A stretch of DNA of 64,000 bases. It comes from Stichopus chloronotus. Lineage: Eukaryota; Echinodermata; Holothuroidea; Aspidochirotida; Stichopodidae. Shown here one piece after another: positions 22,780 through 38,188 of this stretch. Position 1 is the first letter of the stretch. Each line of letters opens with the position of its first letter. The stretch spans positions 31,282,962 through 31,346,961 of the forward strand of contig CM037829.1 in assembly GCA_021234535.1 (NCBI GenBank), read 5' to 3'. The notes beneath the pieces are model-generated. The model searched no databases. It saw only the letters and a list, made by a program, of their open reading frames with translations, and had not been told where the DNA came from. The position numbers and the translations under genes are program-made.

Positions 22780-25003
22780 TAACCGTGGCAGTTCAGTGAC
22801 ACAACGATCTAACCGCAGTGAGTAACATTGAAACAGACTTCTACCCCGCAGAAAACGTCAAGAATGAATTAATTTGAGATGAAATCACACGAGTTTCGAC
22901 ACATGAATGTTAATTTTTATTGAGTAAGGAAAATACATTCCATACGTTTGAATTCCTCACTGTTCAGAATGTCAAAAACATGTCATTTTGTAAATGCATT
23001 TGGGACTAAAACTGGAGTGAATTTCGAGTGATATTTTATTTTATATCGGTTTACAGTTTCGATGTTTTCAGTGGTATTCAAGTCTTTGGCTATGATAGAA
23101 AAATTCATCATTGTGTCTCTGTTTATATTAAAAATCACCAGGCCTTAGCAAAAAGTCAGAATTATGCCACAATTCACTTCCTTTTTGAATGTGTTCTAAC
23201 TAGGAATGTGTACTTCAGAGGTTGAGATATGATGGTCCCTTATGTGTGATGAGCCCAGGAAACAAAAACTTAGTTGAAGACGTCATCAGCAGCGCTTAAA
23301 CGAAAGAATAACCCTAACACTGTTACATGGATTACAACTAAGGAGTGTACAACATCTTTGTTTAATTGAGATCATTTAACTGTTTTCACGTCACAATCTT
23401 CCACGTGTAATCAAGATGTAATCAGACTTAAGCTTCGTAGAAAATGTCAAAAAATAATTTTGAAATGCAATCAGAGCCTCTTAAATGACGTTTTCCACTA
23501 GTAAGGATCCCGAGATCATCCATACGTTTGAACTCTTCTTTGGTTAAAATCTAAAAAAACATGTGACTTTTAAGAGTTGTTTTGTTTTTGGTTAAAGTAA
23601 GGGCAATTTCGAGTTATATGCTCTTATATATGAAATCACTGTGTTCGTGATCAGGAAATTGGCAGCCAGACTTCAATGCCGCAGAGAACGTCAAAAAGTA
23701 AATTTGGAATGAAATCAGAGAATTTTTAAATAATATGCAATATCAAAATATTTTATGTGTGAAGAAACTAAAACAAACGTATAACTTATGTTATGACGTC
23801 ATTAACAGTCTTAAAATAAGAGCATAACCTCAGCATGGTATGCAAATAAAGAATGTACAATATCTTTCTTTGAGATTAAACTGTCGTCACGTCACAATCT
23901 ACCCAACGTAAGCAAATGATGAGCAGACTTCTGCGCCATAGAGAACGTTAAAAAGTAAATTTGGAATGAAATCAGAGAATTTTAAAATGATATGTTTTTC
24001 CACCAATAAGGATGCCGATATCATCCATATGTTTAAACTTCTCTTTGGTTAAAATGACAAAACATATTTGCCTTTTTAAATTTAGGGGGGGGGGTGGGGG
24101 GGGGGGTAAAGCAGAGACAATTTCGAGTTACAAACTATTTTATATTGATTTAGAATGTCAATATACGTGATTTTCCAGTCGTTGGTAAAAATCGAACAAT
24201 TCATCTATTTGATTACATTTTGAATAAAACCATAAGGGTATATATAGTGTTACCAAAATAAGAAAATTACACCAAAATAGACCAGATATCCGAATGTGTT
24301 CAAACTTCAGATATGTATTCCTAGCTTTGATATAAACATATTTTATATGTAAAGAAACTAAAACAAACTTGTAACTTATATCATGAAGTCATTAACAGTC
24401 ATAAAATGAGAGAATAACCCAAGCATGGCTCACAAACAAAGAATGTACAATATCTTTCTTTCATATTAAACTGTCGTGCATGGTATGCAAATAAAGAATG
24501 TACAATATCTTTCTTTAAGATGAAACTGTCGTCACGTCACAATCTACCCAACGTAAGCAAATGATGAGCAGACTTCTGCGCCATAGAGAACGTTAAAAAG
24601 TAAATTTGGAATGAAATCAGAGAATTTTAAAATGATATGTTTTTCCACCAATAAGGATGCCGATATCATCCATATGTTTAAACTTCTCTTTGGTTAAAAT
24701 GCGAAAACACATTTGCCTTTTTAAATTTCGGGGGAGGTGGGGGAGGGGGTTAAAGCATTGACAATTTCGAGTTACAAACTATTTTATATTGATTTAGAAT
24801 GTCAATTTACGTGATTTTCCAGTCCTTGGTAAAAATAAGAACAATTAATTGATTTGTCTCATTGCTTGAAAAACCATAAGAGTATAGCCTTACCAAAATG
24901 AGAAAATTACGCCAAAATAGACTAGACATCCGAATGTGGTCAAACTTCAAATATGTATTCCTTGCGTTGATATAAACATATTTTATGTGTGAAGAAACTA
25001 AAG

Positions 25004-26350
25004 GAAACGTGTAACTTGTATGATGACGTCATTAACAGTCTCAAAATGAGAGAATAACGTCAGCATGGTATACAAGTAAAGAATGTACAATATCTTTCTT
25101 TGAGATTAAACTGTCGTCACGTCACAATCTACCCAGCGTAAGCAAATGATGAGCAGACTTCTGCGGAATAGAGAACGTTAAAAAGTAAATTTGGAAGGAA
25201 ATCAGAGAATTTTTAAATGATATGTTTTTCCACCCATAAGGATGCCGATATCATCCATATGTTTAAACTTCTCTTTGGTGAAATGCGAAAAATCGTGCAT
25301 TTTTCAATTTCGGTTGAAGGGGGGGGGGGGGCTTAAAGGAGCGACAAAGATTAGTTAAAAACTATTTTATATTGAATTAGAATGTCAATATACGTGATTT
25401 TCCAGTCCTTGGTAAAAATCGAAAAATTCATAAATTTGATTGCATTTTGAATAAAACCATAAGGGTATTGTATTACCAAAATGAGAAAATTACTCCAAAA
25501 TAGACTAGACATCTGAATGTGTTCAAACTTCAAATATGTATTCCTACCGTTGATATGAACATATTGTATGTGTAAAGAAACTAAAACAAACGTATAACTT
25601 GTATGATGACGTCATTAACAGTCTTAAAATTCGAGAATAACGCCAGCATGGTATACAAGTAAAGAATGTACAATATCTTTCTTTGAGATTAAAGTGTCGT
25701 CACGTCACAATCATCTCAGCGTAAGCAAACGATGAGCAGACTTCTGCGGAATAAAGAACGTTAAAAAGTAAATTTGGAATGAAATCAGAGAATTTTTAAA
25801 TGATATGCTTTTCCACCAATAAGGATGCCGATATCATCCGTATGATTAAACTTCTCTTTGGTTAAAATAAAAAAAAAATATTAATTTAGAATGTCAATAT
25901 ACGTGATCTTCCAGTCCTTGGTAAAAATAAGAACAATTAATTGATTTGTCTCAATTTTTTTTAAAAAAACCATAAGGGTATAGCCTTCAATATCCTTGGA
26001 GGGAGGGGTGCAGGGGGGGGGGAAGGAGAGACAATTTCTAGTTACAAACTACTTGATAATGATTTAGAATGTCAATATACGTGATTTTCCAGTCGTTGGT
26101 AAAAATAAGAACAATTCATCTATTTGATTACATTTTGAATAAAACCATAAGGGTATATATAGTGTTACCAAAATAAGAAAATTACACCAAAATAGACCAG
26201 ATATCCGAATGTGTTCAAACTTCAAATATGTATTCCTAGCTTTGATATAAACATATTTTATATGTAAAGAAACTAAAACAAACTTGTAACTTATATCATG
26301 AAGTCATTAACAGTCATAAAATGAGAGAATAACCCAAGCATGGCTCACAA
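25004..26350. repeat. Array block C, copied at 32652-34000
   Basis: About 1.35 kb matches almost perfectly at an offset of about 7.65 kb. The match includes a private rearrangement, where a short AT-rich joint (25866-25885) is followed by a second partial copy of the AGAATGTCAATATACGTGAT segment. Sharing this private scar shows common descent rather than parallel change. Confidence 0.8.
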
Positions 26351-28505
26351 ATAAAGAATGTACAATATCTTTCTTTGATATTAAACTGTCGTCACGTCAC
26401 AATCTACCCAACGTAAGCAAATGATGAGCAGACTTCTGCGCCATACAGAACGTTAAAAAGTAAATTTGGAATGAAATCAGAGAATTTTTAAATGATATGT
26501 TTTTCCACCAATAAGGATGCCGATATCATCCATATGTTTAAACTTCTCTTTGGGTAAAATGCGAAAACACATTTGCCTTTTTCAATTTCGGAGAAGGGAG
26601 GGGGAGGGGGAAAGGAGAGACAATTTCCAGTTACAAACTATTTAATATTGATTTAGAATGTCAATTTACGTGATTTTCCAGTCCTTGGTAAAATAAAGAA
26701 CAAGTAATTGATTTGTCTCAATTGTTTGAAAAACAGTTAGGGTATAACCTTCCCAAAATGAGAAAATTACGCCAAAATAGATCAGATATCCGAATGTGGT
26801 CAAACTTCAAATATGTATTCCTCGTATTGATATAAACATATTTTATGTGTAAAGAAACTAAAACAAACGTATAACTTGTATGATGAAGTCATTAACAGTC
26901 TTAAAATTCGAGAATAACGCCAGCATGGTATACAAGTAAAGAATGTACAATATCTTTCTTTACGATAAAACTGTCGTCACGTTACAATCTACCCAGCGTA
27001 AGCAAATGATGAGCAGACTTCTGCGGAATAAAGATCGTTTAAAAGTAAATTTGGAATGAAATCAGAGAATTTTTAAATGATATGTTTTTCCACCAATAAG
27101 GATGCCGATATCATCCATATGTTTAAACTTCTCTTTGGTTAAAATGCCAAAACACATGTGCCTTTTTAAATTACGGGGGAGGTGAAGGGGTAAAGCAGAG
27201 ACAATTTCGAGTTAAAAACTATTTTATATTGATTTAGAATGTCAATTTACGTGATTTTCCAGTCCTTGGTAAAAATCGAACTATTTATCAATTAGTCTCC
27301 ATTTTTGATAAAACCATATGGGTATAGCCTTACTGAAATGAGAAAATTGCGCCAAAATAGACCAGATATCCGAATATGTTCAAACTTCAAATATGTATTC
27401 CTAGCGTTGGTATAAACATATTTTATATGTTAAGAAACTAACACAAACCTGTAACTTATATCATGACGTCATTAACAGTCTCAAAATGAGAGAATAACGT
27501 CAGCATGGTATACAAGTAAAGAATGTACAATATCTTTCTTTAAGATAAAACTATCGTCACGTCACAATCTACCCAACGTAAGCAAATGATGAGCAGACTT
27601 CTGCGCCATACAGAACGTTAAAAAGTAAATTTGGAATGAAATCAGAGAATTTTCAAATGATATGTTTTTCCACCAATAAGGATGCCGATATCATCCATAT
27701 GTTTAAACTTCTCTTTGGGTAAAATGCGAAAACACATTTGCCTTTTTCAAATTCGGAGAAGGGAGGGGGAAAGGAGAGACAATTTCCAGTTACAAACTAT
27801 TTAATATTGATTTAGAATGTCAATTTACGTGATTTTCCAGTCCTTGGTAAAATAAAGAACAAGTAATTGATTTGTCTCAATTGTTTGAAAAACAGTTAGG
27901 GTATAACCTTCCCAAAATGAGAAAATTACGCCAAAATAGATCAGATATCCGAATGTGGTCAAACTTCAAATATGTATTCCTAGTATTGATATAAACATAT
28001 TTTATGTGTAAAGAAACTAAAACAAACGTATAACTTGTATGATGAAGTCATTAACAGTCTTAAAATTCGAGAATAACGCCAGCATGGTATACAAGTAAAG
28101 AATGTACAATATCTTTCTTTACGATAAAACTATCGTCACGTCACAATCTACCCAACGTAAGCAAATGATGAGCAGACTTCTGCGCCATAGAGAACGTTAA
28201 AAAGTAAATTTGGAATGAAATCAGAGAATTTTAAAATGATATGTTTTTCCACCAATAAGGATGCCGATATCATCCATATGTTTAAACTTCTCTTTGGTTA
28301 AAATGACAAAACATATTTGCCTTTTTAAATTTAGGGGGGGGGGGTGGGGGGGGGTAAAGCAGAGACAATTTCGAGTTACAAACTATTTTATATTGATTTA
28401 GAATGTCAATATACGTGATTTTCCAGTCCTTGGTAAAAATCGAACAATTCATCTATTTGATTACATTTTGAATAAAACCATAAGGGTATATATAGTGTTA
28501 CCAAA

Positions 28506-31500
28506 ATGAGAAAATTACACCAAAATAGACCAGATATCCGAATGTGTTCAAACTTCAAATATGTATTCCTAGCTTTGATATAAACATATTTTATATGTAA
28601 AGAAACTAAAACAAACTTGTAACTTATATCATGAAGTCATTAACAGTCATAAAATGAGAGAATAACCCAAGCATGGCTCACAAACAAAGAATGTACAATA
28701 TCTTTCTTTCATATTAAACTGTCGTGCATGGTATGCAAATAAAGAATGTACAATATCTTTCTTTAAGATGAAACTGTCGTCACGTCACAATCTACCCAAC
28801 GTAAGCAAATGATGAGCAGACTTCTGCGCCATAGAGAACGTTAAAAAGTAAATTTGGAATGAAATCAGAGAATTTTTAAATGATATGTTTTTCCACCAAT
28901 AAGGATGCCGATATCATCCATATGTTTAAACTTCTCTTTGGTTAAAATGCGAAAACACATTTGCCTTTTTCAATTTTGGAGAAGGGAGGGGGAGGGGGAA
29001 AGGAGAGACAATTTCGAGTTACAAACTATTTTATATTGATTTAGAATGTCAATATACGTGATTTTCCAGTCCTTGGTAAAAATTAGTACAAATTATTGAT
29101 TTGTCTCAATTTTTAAAAAAACCATAAGGGTATAGCCTTACCAAAATGAGAAAATTACCCCAAAATAGACTAGATATCCGAATGTGTTCCAACTTTAAAT
29201 ATGTATTCCTATCGTTGATATAAACATATTTTATGTGTAAAGAAACTAAAAGTAACCTGTAACTTTTACCATGACATCATCAACAGTCTTAAAACGAGAA
29301 AATAATGTCAGCATGGTATACAAGTAAAGAATCTACAATAACTTTCTGTGAGATTAAACTGTCGTCACGTCACAATCTACCCAGCGTTAGCTAGTGGCAG
29401 CCACACTTCAGTGAATAGAGAACGTTAAAAAGGAAATATGGAATGAACTCAGAGAATTTTTAAATGATATGTTTTTCCACCAATAAGGATGCCGATATCA
29501 TCCATATGTTTAAACTTCTCTTTGGTTAAAATGCCAAAACACACGTGCCTTTTTAAATTACGGGGGAGGTGAAGGGGTAAAGCAGAGACAATTTCAAGTT
29601 ACAAACTATTTTATATTGAATTAGAATGTCAATATACTTGATTTTCCAGTCCTTGGTAAAAATAAGAACAATTAATTGATTTGTCTGAATTGTTTGAAAA
29701 ACAGTTAGGGTACAGCCTTACCAAAATGAGAAAATTACGCCAAAATAGATCAGATATCCGAATGTGGTCAAACTTCAAATATGTATTCCTAGTATTGATA
29801 TAAACATATTTTATGTGTAAAGATACTAAAACAAACGTATAACTTGTATGATGAAGTCATTAACAGTCTTAAAATGAGAGAAAAAGCTCAGCATGGTATA
29901 CAATTAAAGAATGTACAATATCTTTCTTTAAGATAAAACTGTCGTGACGTCAGAATCTACCCAGCGTAAGCAAATGATGAGCAGACTTCTGCGCCATAGA
30001 GAACGTTAAAAAGTAAATTTGGAATGAAATCAGAGAATATTTAAAATGACATTTTTTCCCACCAATAAGGATGCCGATATCATCCATATGTTTACAGTTT
30101 TCTTTGGTTAAAATTAAAAAAACATGTTTCTTTGTAAATTTAGGTTGAGGGAGGTGGGGGAGCGGGTTTAAAGCAGGGACAATTTCGAGTTACAAACCTT
30201 TTTATATTGATTTAGAATGTCAATATACGTGATTTTCCAGTCCTTGGTAAAAATAAGAACAATTAATTGATTTGTCTCAATTTTTTGAAAAACCATAAAC
30301 AAACTGTAACTTGTATGATGACGTCATTAACAGTCTTAAAATTCGAGAATAACGCCAGCATGGTATACAAGTAAAGAATGTACAATATCTTTCTTTGAGA
30401 TTAAACTGTCGTCACGTCACAATCATCTCAGCGTAAGCAAATGATGAGCAGACTTCTGCGGAATAAAGATCGTTTAAAAGTATATTTGGAATGAAATCAG
30501 AGAATTTTTAAATGATATGTTTTTCCACCAATAAGGATGCCGATATCATCCATATGTTTAAACTTCTCTTTGGTTAAAATGCCTAACCACGTTTGCCTTT
30601 TCAATTTTGGAAGAGGGAGGGAAGGGGGGAGGAGAGACAATTTCGAGTTACCATTATTTTATATTAATTTAGAATGTCAATATACTTGATCTTCCAGTCC
30701 TTGGTAAAAATAAAAACAATTAATTGATTTGTCTCAATTTTTTAAAAAACCATAAGCGTATAGCCTTACCAAAATGAGAAAATTACGCCAAAATAGACTG
30801 GATTTCCGAATGTGTTCAAACTTCAAACACGTATTCCTATCGTTGATATAAACATATTTTGTATGTAAAGAAACTAAAACAAACGTGTTACTTGTATGAT
30901 GACGTCATTAACAGTCTTAAAATAAGAGAATAACGTCAGCATGGTATACAAGTAAAGAATGTACCATATCTTTCCTTGTGATTAAACTGTCGTGACGTCA
31001 GAATCTACCCAACGTAAGCAAATGATGAGCAGACTTCTGCGGAATAAAGATCATTAAAAAGTAAATTTGGAATGAACTCAGAGAATTTTTAAATGATATG
31101 TTTTTCCACCAATAAGGATGCCGATATCATCCATATGTTTAAACTTCTCTTTGGTTAAAATGCGAAAGCACATTTGCCTTTTTCAATATCCTTGGAGGGA
31201 GGGGTGGGGGGGGGGGGGAAGGAGAGACAATTTCGAGTTACAAACTACTTGATATTGATTTAGAATGCCAATATACGTGATTTTCCAGCCTTTGTTAAAA
31301 ATTAGAACAATTAATTGATTTGTCTCATTTTTTTTTTTTTATAAAACCATAAGGGTATGTATAGTGTTACCAAAGTGATAAAATGACGCCAAAAGAGACT
31401 GGGTTTCCGAATGTGTTCAAACTTCAAACACGTACTCCTATCGTCGATAGAAACATATTTTATGTGTAAAGAAACTACAAGAAATCTGTAACTTGTATCA

Positions 31501-32875
31501 TGAAGTCATTAACAGTCATAAAATTCGAGAATAACGTCAGCATGGTATACAAGTAAAGAATGTACAATATCTTTCTTTGAGATTAAACTGTCGTCACCTC
31601 ACAATCTACCCAGAGTTAGAAAGTGGCAGCTAGACGTCAGCGAATAGAGAACGTTAAAAAGTAAATTTGGAATGAAATCAGAGAATTTTTAAATAATATG
31701 TTTTCACACCAATAAGGATGTCGATACCATCCATATGTTTAAACTTCTCTTTAGTTAAAGTGCCAAAACACATTTGCCTTTTTCAATATCCTAGGAGAGA
31801 GGAGGGGGGGGGGGGAGACAATTTCGAGTTACAAACTACTTTACATTGATTTAGAATGTCAACATACGTGATTTTCCAGTCCTTGGTAAAAATCGAACAA
31901 TTCATCTATTTGATTACATTTTGAATAAAACCATAAGGGTATATATAGTGTTACCAAAATGAGAAAATTACGCCAAAATAGATCAGATATCCGAATGTGG
32001 TCAAACTTCAAATATGTATTCCTAGTATTGATATAAACATATTTTATGTGTAAAGATACTAAAACAAACTGTAACTTGTATGATGACGTCATGAACAGTC
32101 TTAAAATGAGAGAATAACCTCAGCATGGTATACAATTTAAGAATGTACAATATCTTCCTTTAAGATAAAACTGTCATCAAGTCACAATCTACCCAGCGTA
32201 AGCAAACGATGAGCATACTTCTGCGCCATAGAGAACGTTAAAAAGCAAATTTGGAATGAAATCAGAGAATATTTAAAATGATGTTCTTTCACCAATAAGG
32301 ATGCCGATATCATCCATGTGTTTAAACTTCTGTTTGGTTAAAATGCCAAAACACATGTGCCTTTTTAAATTACTGGAGAGGTGGGGGGGGGGGGGGGTAA
32401 AGCAGGGACAATTTCGAGTTACAAACTATTTTATGTTGATTTAGAATGTCAATATACGTGATTTTCCAGACCTTGGTAAAAATAAGCACAATTAATTGAT
32501 TTGTCTCATTGCTTGAAAAACCATAAGAGTATAGCCTTAATAAAATGAGAAAATTACGCCAAAATAGACTAGACATCCGAATGAGTTCAAACTTCAAATA
32601 TGTATTCCTAGCGTTGATATAAACATATTTTATGTGTGAAGAAACTAAAGCAAACGTGTAACTTGTATGATGACGTCATTAACAGTCTCAAAATGAGAGA
32701 ATAACGTCAGCATGGTATACAAGTAAAGAATGTACAATATCTTTCTTTGAGATTAAACTGTCGTCACGTCACAATCTACCCAGCGTAAGCAAATGATGAG
32801 CAGACTTCTGCGGAATAGAGAACGTTAAAAAGTAAATTTGGAAGGAAATCAGAGAATTTTTAAATGATATGTTTT
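28506..32875. repeat. Array block A of the higher-order repeat
   Basis: This block recurs at 33819-38188 with an offset of about 5.31 kb (nine landmark steps, including the shortened monomer). It begins just after a first difference (AAAATGAG against AAAATAAG). It fades near 32875, shortly after GATGAGCAGACTTC against GATGACAAGACTTC. Differences within are almost only G-run lengths. Confidence 0.88.
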
Positions 32876-33818
32876 TCCACCCATAAGGATGCCGATATCA
32901 TCCATATGTTTAAACTTCTCTTTGGTGAAATGCGAAAAATCGTGCATTTTTCAATTTCGGTTGAAGGGGGGGGGGGGGGCTTAAAGGAGCGACAAAGATT
33001 AGTTAAAAACTATTTTATATTGAATTAGAATGTCAATATACGTGATTTTCCAGTCCTTGGTAAAAATCGAAAAATTCATAAATTTGATTGCATTTTGAAT
33101 AAAACCATAAGGGTATTGTATTACCAAAATGAGAAAATTACTCCAAAATAGACTAGACATCTGAATGTGTTCAAACTTCAAATATGTATTCCTACCGTTG
33201 ATATGAACATATTGTATGTGTAAAGAAACTAAAACAAACGTATAACTTGTATGATGACGTCATTAACAGTCTTAAAATTCGAGAATAACGCCAGCATGGT
33301 ATACAAGTAAAGAATGTACAATATCTTTCTTTGAGATTAAAGTGTCGTCACGTCACAATCATCTCAGCGTAAGCAAACGATGAGCAGACTTCTGCGGAAT
33401 AAAGAACGTTAAAAAGTAAATTTGGAATGAAATCAGAGAATTTTTAAATGATATGCTTTTCCACCAATAAGGATGCCGATATCATCCGTATGATTAAACT
33501 TCTCTTTGGTTAAAATAAAAAAAAAATATTAATTTAGAATGTCAATATACGTGATCTTCCAGTCCTTGGTAAAAATAAGAACAATTAATTGATTTGTCTC
33601 AATTTTTTTTAAAAAAACCATAAGGGTATAGCCTTCAATATCCTTGGAGGGAGGGGTGCAGGGGGGGGGAAGGAGAGACAATTTCTAGTTACAAACTACT
33701 TGATAATGATTTAGAATGTCAATATACGTGATTTTCCAGTCGTTGGTAAAAATAAGAACAATTCATCTATTTGATTACATTTTGAATAAAACCATAAGGG
33801 TATATATAGTGTTACCAA

Positions 33819-36800
33819 AATAAGAAAATTACACCAAAATAGACCAGATATCCGAATGTGTTCAAACTTCAAATATGTATTCCTAGCTTTGATATAAACA
33901 TATTTTATATGTAAAGAAACTAAAACAAACTTGTAACTTATATCATGAAGTCATTAACAGTCATAAAATGAGAGAATAACCCAAGCATGGCTCACAAACA
34001 AAGAATGTACAATATCTTTCTTTCATATTAAACTGTCGTGCATGGTATGCAAATAAAGAATGTACAATATCTTTCTTTAAGATGAAACTGTCGTCACGTC
34101 ACAATCTACCCAACGTAAGCAAATGATGAGCAGACTTCTGCGCCATAGAGAACGTTAAAAAGTAAATTTGGAATGAAATCAGAGAATTTTTAAATGATAT
34201 GTTTTTCCACCAATAAGGATGCCGATATCATCCATATGTTTAAACTTCTCTTTGGTTAAAATGCGAAAACACATTTGCCTTTTTCAATTTTGGAGAAGGG
34301 AGGGGGAGGGGGAAAGGAGAGACAATTTCGAGTTACAAACTATTTTATATTGATTTAGAATGTCAATATACGTGATTTTCCAGTCCTTGGTAAAAATTAG
34401 TACAAATTATTGATTTGTCTCAATTTTTAAAAAAACCATAAGGGTATAGCCTTACCAAAATGAGAAAATTACCCCAAAATAGACTAGATATCCGAATGTG
34501 TTCCAACTTTAAATATGTATTCCTATCGTTGATATAAACATATTTTATGTGTAAAGAAACTAAAAGTAACCTGTAACTTTTACCATGACATCATCAACAG
34601 TCTTAAAACGAGAAAATAATGTCAGCATGGTATACAAGTAAAGAATCTACAATAACTTTCTGTGAGATTAAACTGTCGTCACGTCACAATCTACCCAGCG
34701 TTAGCTAGTGGCAGCCACACTTCAGTGAATAGAGAACGTTAAAAAGGAAATATGGAATGAACTCAGAGAATTTTTAAATGATATGTTTTTCCACCAATAA
34801 GGATGCCGATATCATCCATATGTTTAAACTTCTCTTTGGTTAAAATGCCAAAACACACGTGCCTTTTTAAATTACGGGGGAGGTGAAGGGGTAAAGCAGA
34901 GACAATTTCAAGTTACAAACTATTTTATATTGAATTAGAATGTCAATATACTTGATTTTCCAGTCCTTGGTAAAAATAAGAACAATTAATTGATTTGTCT
35001 GAATTGTTTGAAAAACAGTTAGGGTACAGCCTTACCAAAATGAGAAAATTACGCCAAAATAGATCAGATATCCGAATGTGGTCAAACTTCAAATATGTAT
35101 TCCTAGTATTGATATAAACATATTTTATGTGTAAAGATACTAAAACAAACGTATAACTTGTATGATGAAGTCATTAACAGTCTTAAAATGAGAGAAAAAG
35201 CTCAGCATGGTATACAATTAAAGAATGTACAATATCTTTCTTTAAGATAAAACTGTCGTGACGTCAGAATCTACCCAGCGTAAGCAAATGATGAGCAGAC
35301 TTCTGCGCCATAGAGAACGTTAAAAAGTAAATTTGGAATGAAATCAGAGAATATTTAAAATGACATTTTTTCCCACCAATAAGGATGCCGATATCATCCA
35401 TATGTTTACAGTTTTCTTTGGTTAAAATTAAAAAAACATGTTTCTTTGTAAATTTAGGTTGAGGGAGGTGGGGGAGCGGGTTTAAAGCAGGGACAATTTC
35501 GAGTTACAAACCTTTTTATATTGATTTAGAATGTCAATATACGTGATTTTCCAGTCCTTGGTAAAAATAAGAACAATTAATTGATTTGTCTCAATTTTTT
35601 GAAAAACCATAAACAAACTGTAACTTGTATGATGACGTCATTAACAGTCTTAAAATTCGAGAATAACGCCAGCATGGTATACAAGTAAAGAATGTACAAT
35701 ATCTTTCTTTGAGATTAAACTGTCGTCACGTCACAATCATCTCAGCGTAAGCAAATGATGAGCAGACTTCTGCGGAATAAAGATCGTTTAAAAGTATATT
35801 TGGAATGAAATCAGAGAATTTTTAAATGATATGTTTTTCCACCAATAAGGATGCCGATATCATCCATATGTTTAAACTTCTCTTTGGTTAAAATGCCTAA
35901 CCACGTTTGCCTTTTCAATTTTGGAAGAGGGAGGGAAGGGGGGAGGAGAGACAATTTCGAGTTACCATTATTTTATATTAATTTAGAATGTCAATATACT
36001 TGATCTTCCAGTCCTTGGTAAAAATAAAAACAATTAATTGATTTGTCTCAATTTTTTAAAAAACCATAAGCGTATAGCCTTACCAAAATGAGAAAATTAC
36101 GCCAAAATAGACTGGATTTCCGAATGTGTTCAAACTTCAAACACGTATTCCTATCGTTGATATAAACATATTTTGTATGTAAAGAAACTAAAACAAACGT
36201 GTTACTTGTATGATGACGTCATTAACAGTCTTAAAATAAGAGAATAACGTCAGCATGGTATACAAGTAAAGAATGTACCATATCTTTCCTTGTGATTAAA
36301 CTGTCGTGACGTCAGAATCTACCCAACGTAAGCAAATGATGAGCAGACTTCTGCGGAATAAAGATCATTAAAAAGTAAATTTGGAATGAACTCAGAGAAT
36401 TTTTAAATGATATGTTTTTCCACCAATAAGGATGCCGATATCATCCATATGTTTAAACTTCTCTTTGGTTAAAATGCGAAAGCACATTTGCCTTTTTCAA
36501 TATCCTTGGAGGGAGGGGTGGGGGGGGGGGAAGGAGAGACAATTTCGAGTTACAAACTACTTGATATTGATTTAGAATGCCAATATACGTGATTTTCCAG
36601 CCTTTGTTAAAAATTAGAACAATTAATTGATTTGTCTCATTTTTTTTTTTTTATAAAACCATAAGGGTATGTATAGTGTTACCAAAGTGATAAAATGACG
36701 CCAAAAGAGACTGGGTTTCCGAATGTGTTCAAACTTCAAACACGTACTCCTATCGTCGATAGAAACATATTTTATGTGTAAAGAAACTACAAGAAATCTG

Positions 36801-38188
36801 TAACTTGTATCATGAAGTCATTAACAGTCATAAAATTCGAGAATAACGTCAGCATGGTATACAAGTAAAGAATGTACAATATCTTTCTTTGAGATTAAAC
36901 TGTCGTCACCTCACAATCTACCCAGAGTTAGAAAGTGGCAGCTAGACGTCAGCGAATAGAGAACGTTAAAAAGTAAATTTGGAATGAAATCAGAGAATTT
37001 TTAAATAATATGTTTTCACACCAATAAGGATGTCGATACCATCCATATGTTTAAACTTCTCTTTAGTTAAAGTGCCAAAACACATTTGCCTTTTTCAATA
37101 TCCTAGGAGAGAGGAGGGGGGGGGGGGGAGACAATTTCGAGTTACAAACTACTTTACATTGATTTAGAATGTCAACATACGTGATTTTCCAGTCCTTGGT
37201 AAAAATCGAACAATTCATCTATTTGATTACATTTTGAATAAAACCATAAGGGTATATATAGTGTTACCAAAATGAGAAAATTACGCCAAAATAGATCAGA
37301 TATCCGAATGTGGTCAAACTTCAAATATGTATTCCTAGTATTGATATAAACATATTTTATGTGTAAAGATACTAAAACAAACTGTAACTTGTATGATGAC
37401 GTCATGAACAGTCTTAAAATGAGAGAATAACCTCAGCATGGTATACAATTTAAGAATGTACAATATCTTCCTTTAAGATAAAACTGTCATCAAGTCACAA
37501 TCTACCCAGCGTAAGCAAACGATGAGCATACTTCTGCGCCATAGAGAACGTTAAAAAGCAAATTTGGAATGAAATCAGAGAATATTTAAAATGATGTTCT
37601 TTCACCAATAAGGATGCCGATATCATCCATGTGTTTAAACTTCTGTTTGGTTAAAATGCCAAAACACATGTGCCTTTTTAAATTACTGGAGAGGTGGGGG
37701 GGGGGGGGGGGTAAAGCAGGGACAATTTCGAGTTACAAACTATTTTATGTTGATTTAGAATGTCAATATACGTGATTTTCCAGACCTTGGTAAAAATAAG
37801 CACAATTAATTGATTTGTCTCATTGCTTGAAAAACCATAAGAGTATAGCCTTAATAAAATGAGAAAATTACGCCAAAATAGACTAGACATCCGAATGAGT
37901 TCAAACTTCAAATATGTATTCCTAGCGTTGATATAAACATATTTTATGTGTGAAGAAACTAAAGCAAACGTGTAACTTGTATGATGACGTCATTAACAGT
38001 CTCAAAATGAGAGAATAACGTCAGCATGGTATACAAGTAAAGAATGTACAATATCTTTCTTTGAGATTAAACTGTCGTCACGTCACAATCTACCCAGCGT
38101 AAGCAAATGATGACAAGACTTCTGCGGAATAGAGAACGTTAAAAAGTAAATTTGGAAGGAAATCAGAGAATTTTTAAATGATATGTTT
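33819..38188. repeat. Array block B of the higher-order repeat
   Basis: This is the second copy of block A. It shares private features such as the 53-bp duplication at the first landmark (33985 and 34040, compare 28670 and 28725), the shortened 464-bp monomer (35207-35671), and the deletion-bearing monomer joints. Confidence 0.88.
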
